Below are positions 31,115 through 39,942 of a stretch of DNA of 64,000 nucleotides, in pieces. How positions within the stretch are numbered: the first letter of the stretch is position 1; each line of letters starts with the position of its first letter. This DNA is from a virus. A model generated the notes under the pieces. The model was not told the origin of the DNA. It made no database searches and was given only the letters and a program-made list of their open reading frames with translations. The DNA is taken from IMG/VR virus record IMGVR_UViG_3300044691_000355, positions 1 through 64,000 of that record; one strand, 5' to 3'. Made by a program: the position numbers and the translations under genes.

Positions 31115-31279
31115 TCAATCTCTCTTCGGGTGGGCTAGGTCATCGTTGTCAGCGCGCACAGCAAGGGCATCGTTCAAGAGCGCGATGTCGGCAAGATCAA
31201 GCGTGCCGTCGAGCAGGCTTTCGTACTTGCAAAGCCCCGCCATCACCGGGCCTAACAGCCAGTCCTCCTCGTCCGGCAA
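31115..31279 (-). CDS. Second tail-chaperone frame, likely joined to 31291-31746 by frameshift
   Basis: Encodes about 54 residues (LPDEEDWLLGPVMAGLCKYE, then D-L-A-D-I-A-L-L-N-D-A-L-A-V), a known second chaperone frame in myoviruses. It lies between the chaperone and the tape measure gene, in the -1 frame relative to 31291-31746, and is open well upstream of that gene's stop. No good start codon exists; TTG 31279 is the nearest. So expression by -1 frameshift is likely, but no textbook slippery heptamer was found. Confidence 0.55.
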   Translation of the reverse strand: MPDEEDWLLGPVMAGLCKYESLLDGTLDLADIALLNDALAVRADNDDLAHPKRD

Positions 31280-31290
31280 ATGATTCCAGA

Positions 31291-31746
31291 CTATGCCGCT
31301 GTGGCTATCGCTTCGGTCTGCTGCTGGCCGGTAAGCAGACCTTGAATAAAAGGCCCGAGAGAATCCGTGAGTACCTTGATGATCAGGGGAAGGATTTTGC
31401 CGAGGTCTTTTAAGTCCTCGAACATGATCACGTTGCCGCGTGAGACCACGGGCATCCAGTTATCCCCAACGCGGCGTTGCAACGCGGCCAATGAGGCATC
31501 GTAGATGTAGTCAAAGCGCTCATCCTTCATGTCTGCGAAGGATTCGGCGAAGGGCTGCAACATCTCAGCCAAGGGCTCCAGGAAATCCAAGGGGCCGCCA
31601 GCGGTTGCTTTGGTTTTCACAATCGCGTTGAACGCGGGCACCAGCGGCAGGATCAACGGCAAGAGGCGTCGCGAGATATTCGCCTGCGTCTTCGCGGGGA
31701 TTACGAGCGTGCGGTACTGCGCGCCGTCCTGTTCAAATTCGATCAT
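31291..31746 (-). CDS. Tail assembly chaperone
   Basis: 151 residues. F-E-Q-D-G-A-Q-Y-R-T and a helical body (FLEPLAEMLQPFAESFADMK; ERFDYIYDASLAALQRRVG) fit the tail assembly chaperone between tube and tape measure genes. Not a virion part; it holds the tape measure during tail assembly. Its start shares a base with the stop of the tube gene. Confidence 0.7.
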   Translation of the reverse strand: MIEFEQDGAQYRTLVIPAKTQANISRRLLPLILPLVPAFNAIVKTKATAGGPLDFLEPLAEMLQPFAESFADMKDERFDYIYDASLAALQRRVGDNWMPVVSRGNVIMFEDLKDLGKILPLIIKVLTDSLGPFIQGLLTGQQQTEAIATAA

Positions 31747-32186
31747 TAGTAGAATCCGAGCACGGTGTTAATGTGCACGGCCTCCAAATGCCATTCAACG
31801 ATGTCGCCGTCTTTCTTGTAATTGATATTCGGCTTGCGCTTGAACGCACACTGCTGCGCGGTGGAAACATCGCCCGATTGAGTCTGGCGCACCACGATGG
31901 TGTTCTGCCCCCAGAATGAGGCGGAAGTTTGCTGCGCGTCGTACATCGCCATGAGCGCGGCATTGACCGGGGAAATCTTGAGCAGGCGCACCACGACGGA
32001 GCCGGACTTATCGGCGTGCAGCGAGTGCATACCCTTGCCGTCCGCGCCGATCAGCATCGTGTTCTTATCCCCAGCCACATCGATGGAGATGCCCTCGTCG
32101 GCCACGGATGAGCCGTAACCTAAATCAACGGTGCCGGTCGGCCCCGCGAGCGAGGCGGAAACATCCTTGAAGGAATACGTGTTCAT
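31746..32186 (-). CDS. Tail tube protein (DUF3277)
   Basis: 146 residues. Y-S-F-K-D-V-S-A-S-L-A-G-P-T-G, D-K-N-T-M-L-I-G-A-D-G-K-G-M-H-S and S-G-S-V-V-V-R-L-L-K are DUF3277 landmarks. It polymerises into the inner tube. Located between sheath and chaperone genes, the standard order. Confidence 0.85.
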   Translation of the reverse strand: MNTYSFKDVSASLAGPTGTVDLGYGSSVADEGISIDVAGDKNTMLIGADGKGMHSLHADKSGSVVVRLLKISPVNAALMAMYDAQQTSASFWGQNTIVVRQTQSGDVSTAQQCAFKRKPNINYKKDGDIVEWHLEAVHINTVLGFY

Positions 32187-32201
32187 ACGAAAAGACTCCG
32201 G

Positions 32202-33686
32202 TTACTGGTTGACGTTGAGGAGGACGCTCGCCGAATGAATGGCCCCCGCGAGCTTGATGGCGGCCGTGATGACGGTCGCTTTGCGCGCGGCGCGATCCGC
32301 TTGTAATTGGGCTGCGACAGGTCCCGCGAACACGTAGTACCCGGCAGAGAGGGTCTGCCCCGTGACGATCACGCCGATGGGCGGACCGGTCCACACGCCC
32401 GCTGCGACCAGGCCGTTATTCACGGAGATATCGAGCACCTGAGAAACGGTGGCGACGAGGCGCGTCATGCCGGGATCGGTCTGCGGGACTTTCCCCGAGG
32501 TGAAAAGCACGTTGAAAAGCGCGGTTTGAATCGCGTTTTGCAGCCAGTCGGTGCCCTGCACGACATCGAAGAAATAGCCGTTCGACATCACGCCTTGCTG
32601 CAAGATCGCGGTGTTGTTGTTGTACTGAACGAAGACGTTGCAATTCTTCGCCGCGCACGTCGCCGCTTGGCTCTCGGTCAAGACTTCCGGCTGTAGCCCG
32701 CCCTCCACCTTGAACTTCAAAGTGATCGCCGTGCCGATGCCGTTGAAATTCACCGTGAAGGCGATGCCGAAGACTGCGGCCACCGCGTAGGGCGATGAGG
32801 AGCTGAACTGCACGAAGCTTCGGCCTTGCGCCAATTGACTCGCGACATCGGCGCTTGAGCCTGCGTTGAAGACGGTCGCATCCTGCGTCGTGACACCCAA
32901 GATGTGCGAGGTGGTAAGGCCCGCGATGAGCGCGGCCACCGCAACGTAATCGGCGGTGGCGGGCATCACGGAGGCGGCGAACATCAAGCCGTACCAGGCA
33001 CCCGACAAGGCCGCGAAGAGCGCGGCGCAGGCCGCTGCGGTCTCGGCAATGATGCCCGGAGCCACGAAGCCGCCTTGGAGCGCCTGGAATCCTAAGAGCC
33101 CGCCGATATCGGGCGATGGTGCCGTGGTTGAGAAACTGACCGAGGAGGTCGCGCCCGTGGTCGCGGAGGTGAGATTGAATTGCGCGTTCGCCGAATCCCA
33201 GGTGACGATGCCCGATGCGCCCAAAGCGGTGGTCAAGATTCCGGCGACCTGGCTCAAACTGGTGGCTGCGGATAAATTGATCGCGGCCAACGGATGCACC
33301 GTGCCATCGATGGTCACATTCAAAGTTCCGGCGACCACGGCGGTGAAGAGGGAAAGCACTTGCTGCGCGGAGCCACGGACAGCGCCGATCAAGCGCCCGG
33401 CCTGCGCGGTGCGCGCCCAGAGGCCGATGTAGAGCTGCTGCGGCTGCGGGGTCTGGCCAAAGAATAAAGAGGCGGCGAGATATTCAGGCGCTGTGGTGCC
33501 GAAGTCGGAGGCCACACCCGCAAGCCCTGAGTAGGAGCGCATGCGCGAGACCGAGTCGATCACGGGCGAGTCGCCCAAGATCAGAAGACTCCCGAAGTTT
33601 CGCTGCTGGGCAGCGGTCGGTGCCAGCGAGACATTGACACTGACAACGTCATTGACCGACAAACCGGTATTGAGAATGCTGCTCAT
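32202..33686 (-). CDS. Tail sheath protein (DUF3383)
   Basis: 494 residues from ATG 33686. N-S-I-L-type start (MSSILNTGLSVNDVVSVNVS), then FGTTAPEYLAASLFFGQTPQ and G-R-S-F-V-Q-F and Q-A-A-T-C-A-A-K-N mark DUF3383. Contractile sheath subunit. Followed by the tube gene 16 bases downstream. Confidence 0.85.
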   Translation of the reverse strand: MSSILNTGLSVNDVVSVNVSLAPTAAQQRNFGSLLILGDSPVIDSVSRMRSYSGLAGVASDFGTTAPEYLAASLFFGQTPQPQQLYIGLWARTAQAGRLIGAVRGSAQQVLSLFTAVVAGTLNVTIDGTVHPLAAINLSAATSLSQVAGILTTALGASGIVTWDSANAQFNLTSATTGATSSVSFSTTAPSPDIGGLLGFQALQGGFVAPGIIAETAAACAALFAALSGAWYGLMFAASVMPATADYVAVAALIAGLTTSHILGVTTQDATVFNAGSSADVASQLAQGRSFVQFSSSSPYAVAAVFGIAFTVNFNGIGTAITLKFKVEGGLQPEVLTESQAATCAAKNCNVFVQYNNNTAILQQGVMSNGYFFDVVQGTDWLQNAIQTALFNVLFTSGKVPQTDPGMTRLVATVSQVLDISVNNGLVAAGVWTGPPIGVIVTGQTLSAGYYVFAGPVAAQLQADRAARKATVITAAIKLAGAIHSASVLLNVNQ

Positions 33687-33706
33687 CGTGAGTAACTCCA
33701 AAAGAT

Positions 33707-34288
33707 TTAAGGCGTGGTGAAAGTCTCGGTAACCGTCGGCGCATCGCGCTCCAAGGTGACGGTGCTCGAAGCGAATGAAGTGATCGGGTAGGTGCGAGTC
33801 ACTTTGCGGCGCAGGTGCAGCGTCATATCGCGCCGCTTGATCCAGGTTTGATTGATCAGCTCATTGCCCGCGACAATCGGACCGGTCTCGATCAGGCCCA
33901 TCGCCAGCGTGATCAACGGTTCCAAGTTCTGCGGGACGGAGAGCCCATCGCGCGCAATCGCGGCGAAGGTTTTGGCGAGCGGGCCGTAGAAGCTCGCGAG
34001 CGCGAGGATGTCTTCGTGGCGCGTGAGAACGCCCACGTCGTTCACCGGATCGTAAGTGATCGACGGCCCATCATCGGGCGTGTCGGCGGTCACGCCGATG
34101 GCGCACCAATTGATATTCGCTTCGGGGCGCTTTTGCGGAATCGGCTGCCAGCGCGGGCGCACGAATTTCCCATCGAGCCCCGTCACGCCGACGATCAATG
34201 ATTGCAGCGCCGTGTCGAGCGCATCATCGTCAACTGGATAGGGCGTGGCGGGCGCAAGCGGCCCGCCCGTCGAGGATGTGTTGGGCAT
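33707..34288 (-). CDS. Tail terminator/neck protein (LIC_12616-like)
   Basis: 193 residues. D-G-K-F-V-R-P-R-W-Q-P-I-P-Q-K-R-P-E, N-W-C-A-I-G-V-T-A-D-T-P-D-D-G-P-S and TRHEDILALASFYGPLAKTF fit the LIC_12616 family in the sheath-proximal position. Probably caps the tail. Confidence 0.7.
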   Translation of the reverse strand: MPNTSSTGGPLAPATPYPVDDDALDTALQSLIVGVTGLDGKFVRPRWQPIPQKRPEANINWCAIGVTADTPDDGPSITYDPVNDVGVLTRHEDILALASFYGPLAKTFAAIARDGLSVPQNLEPLITLAMGLIETGPIVAGNELINQTWIKRRDMTLHLRRKVTRTYPITSFASSTVTLERDAPTVTETFTTP

Positions 34289-34660
34289 TTAGCCCGCCAA
34301 CTGTTGAAGTTCGGCGGTCGCCTGACAGAAGCCTGAGCCGTAGCGCGAATAGTCATCGATTTGCGTGACGGTGTAGGAGTTGCCGTTCCACACGACGACA
34401 TCGGCCGAGAGCGCGGTGTTGCCCGTGTAGAGCAAGAAACGCGTCACGATGCTGATCGTGCCTTGGTTGTATTCGCCATCGGGTTTGCGCAGCAGCTCCT
34501 GGCCGCTCATTGCCGTGACGACGCCGGAGAATGGGATCGGCACTGGCACTGAAATCGCGCGCCCGTCCTCGCCCATGGTCTGCGGATTGCGCATGCAGAT
34601 GAGCGAATCGTCCGCAAAGTCAGGATCATCGAGCACATCGGAGACATCGAGCAGCGGCAT
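34289..34660 (-). CDS. Neck/stopper-like protein
   Basis: 123 residues, beta-rich. PIPFSGVVTAMSGQELLRKP, then G-T-I-S-I-V-T-R-F, then V-V-V-W-N-G-N-S-Y-T-V. The order adaptor, gp10-like, this gene, terminator suggests a head completion or stopper protein. No precise family named. Confidence 0.6.
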   Translation of the reverse strand: MPLLDVSDVLDDPDFADDSLICMRNPQTMGEDGRAISVPVPIPFSGVVTAMSGQELLRKPDGEYNQGTISIVTRFLLYTGNTALSADVVVWNGNSYTVTQIDDYSRYGSGFCQATAELQQLAG

Positions 34661-35233
34661 TTACAGCTTGCCCACGTTCACTGATGAGGTGATCGCATCG
34701 CGCAACTCGCCGGAATTGATCAGCGGCTGAATACCCGCCATCGCCTGCGCTTCCGATGGCGGCGTGCCGCCCGCCACGAGGCTTAGATACTTGATCTCAT
34801 CGCGGCTGCGCGCCTCGCCGCGCGCGCGAGCGCGTCCCGCAATCGTCGCGGGTTGCAACGGCGCGTAAGCGGCGCTCGACATCTCGGTCTTGACACTCGC
34901 GACGCCAATGGCCCCGGCCCGCGTCAACGCGGCCAAGGCTTCGGGGCGCAGCCCGTTCAACATGGCCTTGGTGGCGCGCTCCACCTGCGGCAACATTTTT
35001 GGGATGGCTTTTTCCGTGCCGGGAACCAAAAAGGGACGCGCGGGAATGTTGTGTGCGGGGCTGCCTGTTTCCATGACGTAGCCGATCATGGCGTTGTGAA
35101 TTTCATCGCCGCTTAAGGTCGTGCGCTCGGAATTCTCAGGGATGCCGATGATCAGCGATGTACTGACAAGCGCGTGCAGACTCTTTAAAACCCCATCCTC
35201 TTCATCGATTTCGATCTCAACCCGTGAAGCCAA
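34661..35233 (-). CDS. HK97-gp10-like connector protein
   Basis: 190 residues if started at TTG 35233, which has GAAGGA upstream and overlaps the DUF4054 stop by 17 bases; a longer frame exists but lies inside that gene. H-N-A-M-I-G-Y-V-M-E-T-G-S-P-A-H-N-I-P-A-R-P-F-L matches the gp10-like head-tail joining signature (G-x-P-x-x-x-I-P-x-R-P-F). Probable tail completion protein. Confidence 0.65.
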   Translation of the reverse strand: MASRVEIEIDEEDGVLKSLHALVSTSLIIGIPENSERTTLSGDEIHNAMIGYVMETGSPAHNIPARPFLVPGTEKAIPKMLPQVERATKAMLNGLRPEALAALTRAGAIGVASVKTEMSSAAYAPLQPATIAGRARARGEARSRDEIKYLSLVAGGTPPSEAQAMAGIQPLINSGELRDAITSSVNVGKL

Positions 35234-35663
35234 AGGGGAATCCTTCAGGACCTGGAAAACTTCGCGCGTCCACTTGCATGCCGCCCGCGCCCACCTGGCC
35301 CATGAGCTGATACAGCTCGATGCCGTAGCGGGTGAGATTCCATTGCCCGGCACCCTGCATGAGTATCGAGTTCACATCGTAGGAGACGGACACCTTATCC
35401 ACGCTCTTGGAGGTGGCGAGGCCGCTCACCAACCCCGGCGCGACGTTGCCCTTGCCCCGACTCGCCGCTATCGCTTCCTTGCGTGCCAAGGACATGAAAT
35501 GCGCGACGAACAGCGACACGCCGTAATCGAGCAGCGAGTCCCAGCGCTGCGCATCCAGGCGCAGCAGCGCGAGGGCGGAATACGCATTGATCGCAATGTC
35601 GGGGTACGCGCCCAGATCAGTGAACTCCGGGAACATCGCGCGGAAGGTGGCGTTTGCGAACAC
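35217..35663 (-). CDS. Head-tail adaptor (DUF4054)
   Basis: 148 residues. FRAMFPEFTDLGAYPDIAIN, then D-Y-G-V-S-L-F-V-A-H and Y-G-I-E-L-Y-Q-L match DUF4054. Adaptor between portal and neck. Confidence 0.8.
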   Translation of the reverse strand: MFANATFRAMFPEFTDLGAYPDIAINAYSALALLRLDAQRWDSLLDYGVSLFVAHFMSLARKEAIAASRGKGNVAPGLVSGLATSKSVDKVSVSYDVNSILMQGAGQWNLTRYGIELYQLMGQVGAGGMQVDARSFPGPEGFPFGFTG

Positions 35664-36086
35664 TTACGCGCTCACGGACCGACCGCTTTTCTTTCCCTTC
35701 GCGCTTCCCACCTGTCGCGCACGCAAGATAGCAATCGGCGTATTCAATTCCTCTTCCGTGGCCTTGGAGGCTGCCACGCGCGGCGGCAACGTGCGCTCCA
35801 TGCGCTCGAAGTTCGCCTGCGCCTGCGCCTTCGCATTGATCGCATCGATGTTGGCCTGTTTGCGCTTCGCATCCGCGATTTTCTTGCGCGCCTTCGCCGC
35901 CGCTTCACTTTCAATGCAGCCATCGGCGAGATTTGGGGGAGCCATCCATGGATGCGCGGCGATTTCCTTGCTGATCTCGTGCTCGCCGACTGGGAAGATT
36001 TTCTCCATGGGGAGGGGCTGTCCCTTTTCACGGTTCGCGGGAACCGTGAAACGGAACGCTCTCAAGACATTGATCTTGATGCCCAT
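35664..36086 (-). CDS. Capsid-region protein, paralogue of 36092-36481
   Basis: 140 residues. N-terminal beta part (INVLRAFRFTVPANREKGQP; F-P-V-G-E-H-E-I-S-K-E-I-A-A-H-P-W-M) and a long charged helix. The FxVGxxE...E-[IM]-x-x-HPW-[MI] block is shared with the neighbour gene. Position between MCP and adaptor suggests a small virion or assembly protein; function not known. Confidence 0.6.
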   Translation of the reverse strand: MGIKINVLRAFRFTVPANREKGQPLPMEKIFPVGEHEISKEIAAHPWMAPPNLADGCIESEAAAKARKKIADAKRKQANIDAINAKAQAQANFERMERTLPPRVAASKATEEELNTPIAILRARQVGSAKGKKSGRSVSA

Positions 36087-36091
36087 GGGCG

Positions 36092-36481
36092 TTACTTCCC
36101 GGCCGGAGCGGGCTTCTCTGCCGCCCTGGCGTCCCGATCTGCCTTGGCTTTGGCTTGCTCGGCTCGGGTAGCTGCGACCCTGGCCTGCGCGTCGGCAGCC
36201 GCCTTATCGATGGCCTCCTGATCGGTGCGGGCCTGCTTCTGATCCTCCGTTTCGATGGACCCGTCCGCGCCGTCCATGATCCACGGATGCTCGATCATCT
36301 CAGGCGTGGTCTCGTGCTCGCGAGCCTCGCCATTCGGGCCGACGCCAAACTCTTTGGCGTACCCCGGCGTCGCGTGCTGCGTGATCTTGTTCGTCGCTGG
36401 GTCCCTGATCGCCGCCGTGCCCGCATGGGAGAACGTGAAAGGCTTCACCACGACAATCGTCTTGCCTACTTTGCTGGTCAT
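36092..36481 (-). CDS. Capsid-region protein, paralogue of 35664-36086
   Basis: 129 residues. GKTIVVVKPFTFSHAGTAAI and the late M-I-E-H-P-W-I-M-D-G-A-D-G-S-I-E-T match its neighbour; a Lys/Ala-rich coil ends the protein. Probably arisen by tandem duplication. Function unknown. Confidence 0.6.
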   Translation of the reverse strand: MTSKVGKTIVVVKPFTFSHAGTAAIRDPATNKITQHATPGYAKEFGVGPNGEAREHETTPEMIEHPWIMDGADGSIETEDQKQARTDQEAIDKAAADAQARVAATRAEQAKAKADRDARAAEKPAPAGK

Positions 36482-36526
36482 GAAAATCTCTCCGATTCAA
36501 AAAGTTGAAGACCGCCCCCACGAAAT

Positions 36527-36546
36527 GCACGAATTGCCGTTCGTGC
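36527..36546 (-). terminator. Hairpin after the major capsid gene
   Basis: GCACGAA (36527-36533) and TTCGTGC (36540-36546) form a perfect 7-bp stem just downstream of the capsid gene on the minus strand. The following T content is low, so it may be an attenuator or a stability element. Confidence 0.35.
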
Positions 36547-36565
36547 CTCATCGTGGAATTAGTGC

Positions 36566-37660
36566 TTACAGGTTGGAGCGACGAGCGCACACCTCGGGGT
36601 ACACCATCTCGACGCCGCCGATGCGACCGAAGTAGGTCGTGATCTGGCGGATGTCGCGGTACTCAATCGGTGTGCGCTGGAGCGGCACCAACGGCAGACG
36701 CACGCGCGTCGGGTCCTTGATGTAGGCGAACATCGAATTGGTCGCGATGCCGAGCGGGTTGGTCGGCTGCGTCGCGGTGCCCAGGAGCCACTTGCACGGC
36801 AGAATCTGGAACGGCGTTGTGGTCTGACCGACGGCAACGTTATTTTCCAGCAAGTACGTCAGGATCGACTGGCTGCCCGCTGTTGAAATCAGCGTCGAGC
36901 GCAAAATCGAATAGGACACCGGATCAATCAGCAGCCGGTCTGGCATCGCTGCGTAACCGCTCGCGGCCCATGCGCTGTTCAAGATCGCATTGACATCGGC
37001 GAGAATCAGCGCGGCGGTCGCGGACGCCCAGCCGCCCGTCACGGCATTGCCCGTGTTGGTCAAAGCGGCGTGATTCAGAAGACCGTTCATCCTCATGATC
37101 ACATCGCCCGTGTAGGCCTCTTCGTCCAAGTCCATGTTGTACTTGAGCATCATGGCGTCGAACTTCTGCTGATCGATGGGGCGGCCCAACTGCTGCGCGG
37201 AAATCAGTTCCGGCAACGTCCAGGTCAACTGCACCATCCACAGCGGCAACGCAGAAATCTGCTTACCGATGTCCAGCGACACGCCGACAATCGCATTCGC
37301 CTCCTTGCTCGCCCAGGCCTTATTCGAGCCCGCGATTCCCTGCCCGGACGCGAATGAGCTGTTCGTAAAGCTCGATTCCTCATCCCCCATCGTCACGTCT
37401 TCGCGAAGATCGATATCGCGCGCCCACGTGTAGGCGACCAGCGGCATGTGCAGCCGGGGGTCCAAGCGCTCCAGCTCGCTGAGCAAAAACACGCCCGCTG
37501 AATCAATGGTGTTGCGGTCGTAGGTTTGGAATGCATCGCGCGTGCGCGCATGCACACGATGGGTCAGCCGCGTATCAACGCCATGAACGACGTTTAATCC
37601 GTGGCCGTTCGCGCGGGCATTCGCCAGCGCCGTTTTTACGGACTGATTGAGACTTAGCAT
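36566..37660 (-). CDS. Major capsid protein (DUF2184)
   Basis: 364 residues. V-D-T-R-L-T-H-R-V-H-A, AYTWARDIDLREDVTMGDEE, WTLPELISAQQLGRPIDQQK and the C-terminal R-T-P-I-E-Y-R-D-I-R-Q-I-T-T-Y-F-G-R are DUF2184 landmarks. HK97-fold coat protein. Flanked by cement and tail-joining genes. Confidence 0.85.
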   Translation of the reverse strand: MLSLNQSVKTALANARANGHGLNVVHGVDTRLTHRVHARTRDAFQTYDRNTIDSAGVFLLSELERLDPRLHMPLVAYTWARDIDLREDVTMGDEESSFTNSSFASGQGIAGSNKAWASKEANAIVGVSLDIGKQISALPLWMVQLTWTLPELISAQQLGRPIDQQKFDAMMLKYNMDLDEEAYTGDVIMRMNGLLNHAALTNTGNAVTGGWASATAALILADVNAILNSAWAASGYAAMPDRLLIDPVSYSILRSTLISTAGSQSILTYLLENNVAVGQTTTPFQILPCKWLLGTATQPTNPLGIATNSMFAYIKDPTRVRLPLVPLQRTPIEYRDIRQITTYFGRIGGVEMVYPEVCARRSNL

Positions 37661-37727
37661 TGATGTTGCTCCGATGAAGGGAATGAAGAAACCAAAAAAG
37701 CGGCGCGGCGATGCAGCGCTGAGGCTT

Positions 37728-38225
37728 TTAGATGTTGAAGCGAATTTCCGCGTTGCCGCTCGGGTCGGAGGGCGTCATGAAGAACGCGTTGATGCCGATG
37801 TTGGTGCCCGAGATGAAAGCCGCCTCGATGCCGCCCAAGACCGCTGCGCCCGCCGCATTCGCGTAGCGCATGAACGCTTGACCGCCCTGCGCTGCGACGC
37901 CCGCCTGGCAGAACACATTCATGTAGCCGCGTACCATCACGTCGGCTTGTCGGCCCGCCGTGCACTTCGGCACCCCTGTGCCCAAAGGATCGGAGGCATT
38001 CAGGCCGGTGGTCGGATAGGGGCGCGCCAGGAAGCCATAGGCTGCGACATCGCCAACGACGGTCAGGGGAACGAACAGGCCGCCGACCATCTTGCCGGGA
38101 AAGCCAAAGGCGGAGAACGGCGTTGCTGGATTGAAGGCTTGCGGTTCCACCGTCGCGCCAGCCGCGTTGCGCGAGATGTCTCCAGGCACGCCGAAGTTCA
38201 TACGATACAAAATTGCGTTAGACAT
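37728..38225 (-). CDS. Structural cement protein (gp24-like)
   Basis: 165 residues. G-V-P-G-D-I-S-R-N-A-A-G-A-T-V-E-P-Q, F-L-A-R-P-Y-P-T-T-G, V-M-V-R-G-Y and G-G-I-E-A-A-F match gp24-like capsid cement proteins that stabilise coat lattices. Directly upstream of the capsid gene. Confidence 0.75.
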   Translation of the reverse strand: MSNAILYRMNFGVPGDISRNAAGATVEPQAFNPATPFSAFGFPGKMVGGLFVPLTVVGDVAAYGFLARPYPTTGLNASDPLGTGVPKCTAGRQADVMVRGYMNVFCQAGVAAQGGQAFMRYANAAGAAVLGGIEAAFISGTNIGINAFFMTPSDPSGNAEIRFNI

Positions 38226-38304
38226 GAGTGTTCCTCAAATTGAATTGCTTAAGTGATCGATCCTGATTGCGAGCGCTTAAGCTCGCTCGAAAAGAGACGT
38301 GCGG

Positions 38305-39942
38305 TTAAACGCCGCCGCTGCGCGAGGCCCAGAATTTGCGATTGGTTTCATTCAAGGATGCGGTGGTGACCGCCTTGCCGAAATCCTTGACGGTGAGCTT
38401 GACGTTTGCGCCCGCCTTGTTATTGCGCTCGCGCATCAGCTCGGCGGCTCCAGTGAAGACGCCTGCAACGTTGTCGAGCGTCACTGCATCGATCTTCTCG
38501 CCAAGCAAGAAGGGCTCGATCACCGCTTTGCCGTCGTCGGTCGCATAGGCTGTCTGCACGGCTTTGAGCATCAGGGCTGGCAGCGCATCCTTGGCCTGCG
38601 CACTGTCGCCCGTCGGCACCGCGATACCGGGGCTCAAGATTTCCGCACGCGCGAAAATGTGCTTGGACACTTGCGCCGCATCGGAGGTGCCGAGCACGCC
38701 GACATTGCGGGTACGCGCGGCTTCAAGCGCGGCTGCGGAATCGGTGGCGGCCTTCGCGGCAACGGCGTCCTCGGCTGCCTTTTTCTTCATCGCACAGTCG
38801 GCCGCTTCCTGTTCTTCCTCGGCATCCTTCACCGCCTGGCGCTGCTCATCGACCCACGCGAGCGCGTCCTGGATGCGCTTATCCATGGCTGAGTCTGTCG
38901 TCCCGCCATCGTTGCCGCCCGTGTCATCATCGGCGAGTTCTTTATCGAGTGTTTCCGCGTCGCGCGCATTGAACGCCTGCATGACACGGATGAATTTATC
39001 GGCAAATTTCGATTTCATGATTGAACGGTCTCCTAACGGTTTATAAATGCGCGATTTCGCCGCGCTGCTGGGTCTGCTCGGTTTCGACTTGCGTTGCAGC
39101 GCTCGATAGGCCGCCATGTGCTCTTTGCTCTTCGCCGTGTGTACGGCGAAGGACTTCTGATTGCCTGCCGCATGCGCGGCGGTTGCGGCTTCGAGGTGCA
39201 GGCCAAGGGCATGCCAATGGGCTTCCTCATCGCCACTCGTTTGCGCCGCTGCACTCGCCGCATGCGCGGCGGCTGAGCGCAGGCTGGTGCCACCGCCGCC
39301 ACCACTCCAGCGCCCGGTCGCATCGCGCTTCTCGGTGGGGTTGAACTGATCCCACACGGAATCCTTGATGGCGCAGCGCGAGCCTGCGCGCCCGCGCCCG
39401 TCGAGTAGCGCCACGTGATTGCCGATGATGTTGTACTGCGTCGCGCGCCCCACGTCGGTCTGCTCATATTCCGCGTCATAGCCGCAGGAAAGTTCCGGGT
39501 GCTTGCGATTCACGAAGGCAATCGCCTCACCGTCGGTGATGATCAGATCGCCCACGAGCGTGTCATCTTCGATGCCGCTGCCACGGCGCACGTTGTGCAC
39601 GGTGCCCACGGAATGTTTCTTCCAACTGCCGGGGGTCACGAATTCGTTCGGATGCTCCAAGGTGACCGGCTTGCCCTCGAAGCTCGACATCGTCTTGTCG
39701 CTGAAAACCTCATCCGCGAGGCGCGTGACGATGATCTCGCCCGCGCCATTGGCATCCAAGGGCAGCTCGGATTTGTGGTAGCGCTGCTCGCCCGTGCGCG
39801 CAATCGCCACCCCCTCGCACACCATGTACCCTTCAGGCGTAAGCCTGCGGCTCTTGCCCACCGCGCCTGGCGCATAGAAAGCGGTTTTGTCGATGACCCC
39901 GACACGGTCGAACACATTGAAGCGCTCGCGCACTTTCTTCAT
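38305..39942 (-). CDS. DUF2213 prohead protease/scaffold with an inserted tagged segment
   Basis: 545 residues from ATG 39942 (ATGA). Residues about 5-195 are the DUF2213 protease (MVCEGVAIARTGEQRYHKSE; P-V-T-L-E-H-P-N-E; Q-Y-N-I-I-G-N-H-V-A-L; G-R-A-G-S-R-C-A-I). Then FNPTEKRDATGRW at 200-212 begins an Ala/His-rich insert of about 110 residues. The normal scaffold-like part resumes near KFADKFIRVMQAFNARDAET and is acidic and helical. The insert starts with the same tag found in the portal fusion and kinase/ART proteins. Likely cleaves the scaffold at head maturation. Confidence 0.8.
   Translation of the reverse strand: MKKVRERFNVFDRVGVIDKTAFYAPGAVGKSRRLTPEGYMVCEGVAIARTGEQRYHKSELPLDANGAGEIIVTRLADEVFSDKTMSSFEGKPVTLEHPNEFVTPGSWKKHSVGTVHNVRRGSGIEDDTLVGDLIITDGEAIAFVNRKHPELSCGYDAEYEQTDVGRATQYNIIGNHVALLDGRGRAGSRCAIKDSVWDQFNPTEKRDATGRWSGGGGGTSLRSAAAHAASAAAQTSGDEEAHWHALGLHLEAATAAHAAGNQKSFAVHTAKSKEHMAAYRALQRKSKPSRPSSAAKSRIYKPLGDRSIMKSKFADKFIRVMQAFNARDAETLDKELADDDTGGNDGGTTDSAMDKRIQDALAWVDEQRQAVKDAEEEQEAADCAMKKKAAEDAVAAKAATDSAAALEAARTRNVGVLGTSDAAQVSKHIFARAEILSPGIAVPTGDSAQAKDALPALMLKAVQTAYATDDGKAVIEPFLLGEKIDAVTLDNVAGVFTGAAELMRERNNKAGANVKLTVKDFGKAVTTASLNETNRKFWASRSGGV

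Noticed and set aside
35121-36221. 366-codon plus-strand open frame
   Set aside because: Antisense shadow of the DUF4054 and capsid-neighbour genes; composition biased to Arg/His/Leu.
38269-38286. GCGAGC/GCTCGC hairpin between protease and cement genes
   Set aside because: No T tract; too small to call a terminator.
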